From positions 24,629,501 to 24,693,500 of the forward strand of contig NC_088308.1 of NCBI RefSeq assembly GCF_910592395.1: 64,000 nt of DNA. Direction: 5' to 3'. Origin of the DNA: Lineus longissimus. Its lineage: Eukaryota > Nemertea > Pilidiophora > Heteronemertea > Lineidae. The position numbers were made by a program, and so were the translations under genes. The notes beneath the pieces were generated by a model. The model did no database searches and had not been told where the DNA came from. It saw only the letters and a list, made by a program, of their open reading frames with translations. Positions 62,982 to 64,000 of the stretch are shown piece after piece; position 1 is the first letter of the stretch; every line of letters begins with the position of its first letter.

Positions 62982-63743
62982 CATTACCAGCTATTGCGGG
63001 CCTAGCCAATTAAGCCAATTAGTGCACCTGCTTAATTGGTCCTGGCAAGCCTAATGGAAAATGCATAGGAAATATCAATAAAGTTGGCTTTGTGGGCGGG
63101 GTGTTAAAATAATCCCAACTCCCGACTTCTGACACAATTCTATATATGTCTAGGTATTTACTGGCAAAATTTGGAGTGATTTGGATGGAAATTCGATGTG
63201 TCCATCTATAGGTTGAAAATTTTGGTAAATCTGTAATGCTTCACTCGTAGCCCGTAGTGTAAATTCCTGAGAAAGTGGGTTTTGGGGGCTTTTCTAGCTG
63301 CGCTAGCTCCGAAACTATACATTTGATACAAACTCCCGACTTCAGACGTGGTTGATATAACTCTTAGGATTATATTCCCAAGATTTCAGCTTTATTGGAG
63401 AAAAATTCATAGTGTCCATAGGGGGGTTGAAAATTGGAGGATTTTCAATTTTTTTCCCAACAAATATGCGAAAAATATTACTTTCCACCTAGAATTAATC
63501 AAAATTTCGCAAACTATCATAAAGTACTTCCTTGCAACAATCATTTGTGAAGCTTTCAAAACTTTTGGCTGATTTATTTGACCCTAAATCAGCAAAAACC
63601 AAACATTTTAGTGTTTGTATGCACCAATGCACAGGAGGCTAATTGCCAGATTAATTCACACCTTTCCAATCTCAAACAATAGGAATGATGGAGTCTCCCT
63701 CTATTCAAAACAGAGTGTGCTAGGCCCGCAATAGCTGGTAATG
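62982..63743. mobile_element. Non-autonomous DNA transposon with 25-base perfect TIRs
   Basis: The 25 bases at 62982-63006, starting CATTACCAGCTATTGCGG, recur as an exact reverse complement at 63719-63743. The 762-base interior has no transposase frame. No clear target-site duplication is visible. It lies in the expected first intron of peptide gene 2. Confidence 0.75.
63117..63440. repeat. Diverged internal tandem modules of the TIR element
   Basis: AACTCCCGACTTC at 63117 and 63331, and GGTTGAAAATT at 63211 and 63424, mark two diverged copies of a module with a period of about 214 bases inside the TIR element. Confidence 0.6.
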
Positions 63744-64000
63744 GATCAAGCTATTTCATTCTTTTTCGTCCAAATAGTCGCATCTCCATCGGCCTCCGGC
63801 TCGTTTCTGTCTGCCGACGCTTGACTCCACGCGTAACAAAATCTCGGTAAACTAAACTTACTGATTTTCACGCGGGTTTACACCAGATAATAGAGTGACT
63901 TTGAAATACTTTATTGTTATTACCACGAGCTGTACCGGACGTTTTTCTTCGCATTAGACACAAGATAAGTTGATCAAGGAATACGAGTGGATAAAGCTAT
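63744..64000. other. End of window, probable intron of peptide gene 2
   Basis: No feature is seen. If the gene 2 model is right, this is intron sequence before its coding exon. Confidence 0.35.

Overview
The window looks like nuclear DNA from a marine invertebrate animal. Genes are sparse, there are GT-AG introns, metazoan TATA boxes and AATAAA signals, a rhodopsin-type GPCR and a GT31 glycosyltransferase. The 8-base palindrome TACATGTA occurs about two dozen times. I cannot fix the phylum; a lophotrochozoan or a similar spiralian or basal deuterostome fits. I recognised no bacterial operon, rRNA, tRNA or CRISPR array.

Layout. 0-5 kb: two tandem copies of an intronless peptide-receptor-like GPCR gene. 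The first is cut by the window edge and the second is complete (3446-4411). The shared part (1-793 and 4058-4841) is nearly identical, so the duplication is recent. 5.5-6.6 kb: an intronless drug/metabolite-transporter (EamA, SLC35G-like) gene on the same strand. 6.6-54.7 kb: a long stretch with no recognisable gene. It holds simple and tandem repeats, an imperfect inverted duplication near 42.3-42.8 kb, a dispersed direct repeat, G-rich tracts, and a few weak exon candidates. 54.7-56.6 kb: a two-exon beta-1,3-galactosyltransferase-family (GT31) gene encoding a 469-residue type II Golgi protein. 60.4-61.8 kb: a two-exon gene with a TATA box, a non-coding first exon and a single coding exon for a secreted 124-residue peptide with 14 cysteines.

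The right end is the most interesting part. A second copy of the promoter and non-coding first exon of the cysteine-rich peptide gene lies at 62748-62903. A paralogous gene therefore starts there and its coding exon should lie beyond the window. Two copies of a short fold-back element sit between the two genes. A 762-base element with perfect 25-base terminal inverted repeats sits in what would be the first intron of the second gene. The region reads as a small tandem family of secreted peptides being invaded by non-autonomous DNA transposons.

The genes do not form a pathway. The local themes are tandem duplication (GPCR and peptide genes) and membrane or secretory products. Names rest on motifs read by eye; weak exon candidates are marked as such.
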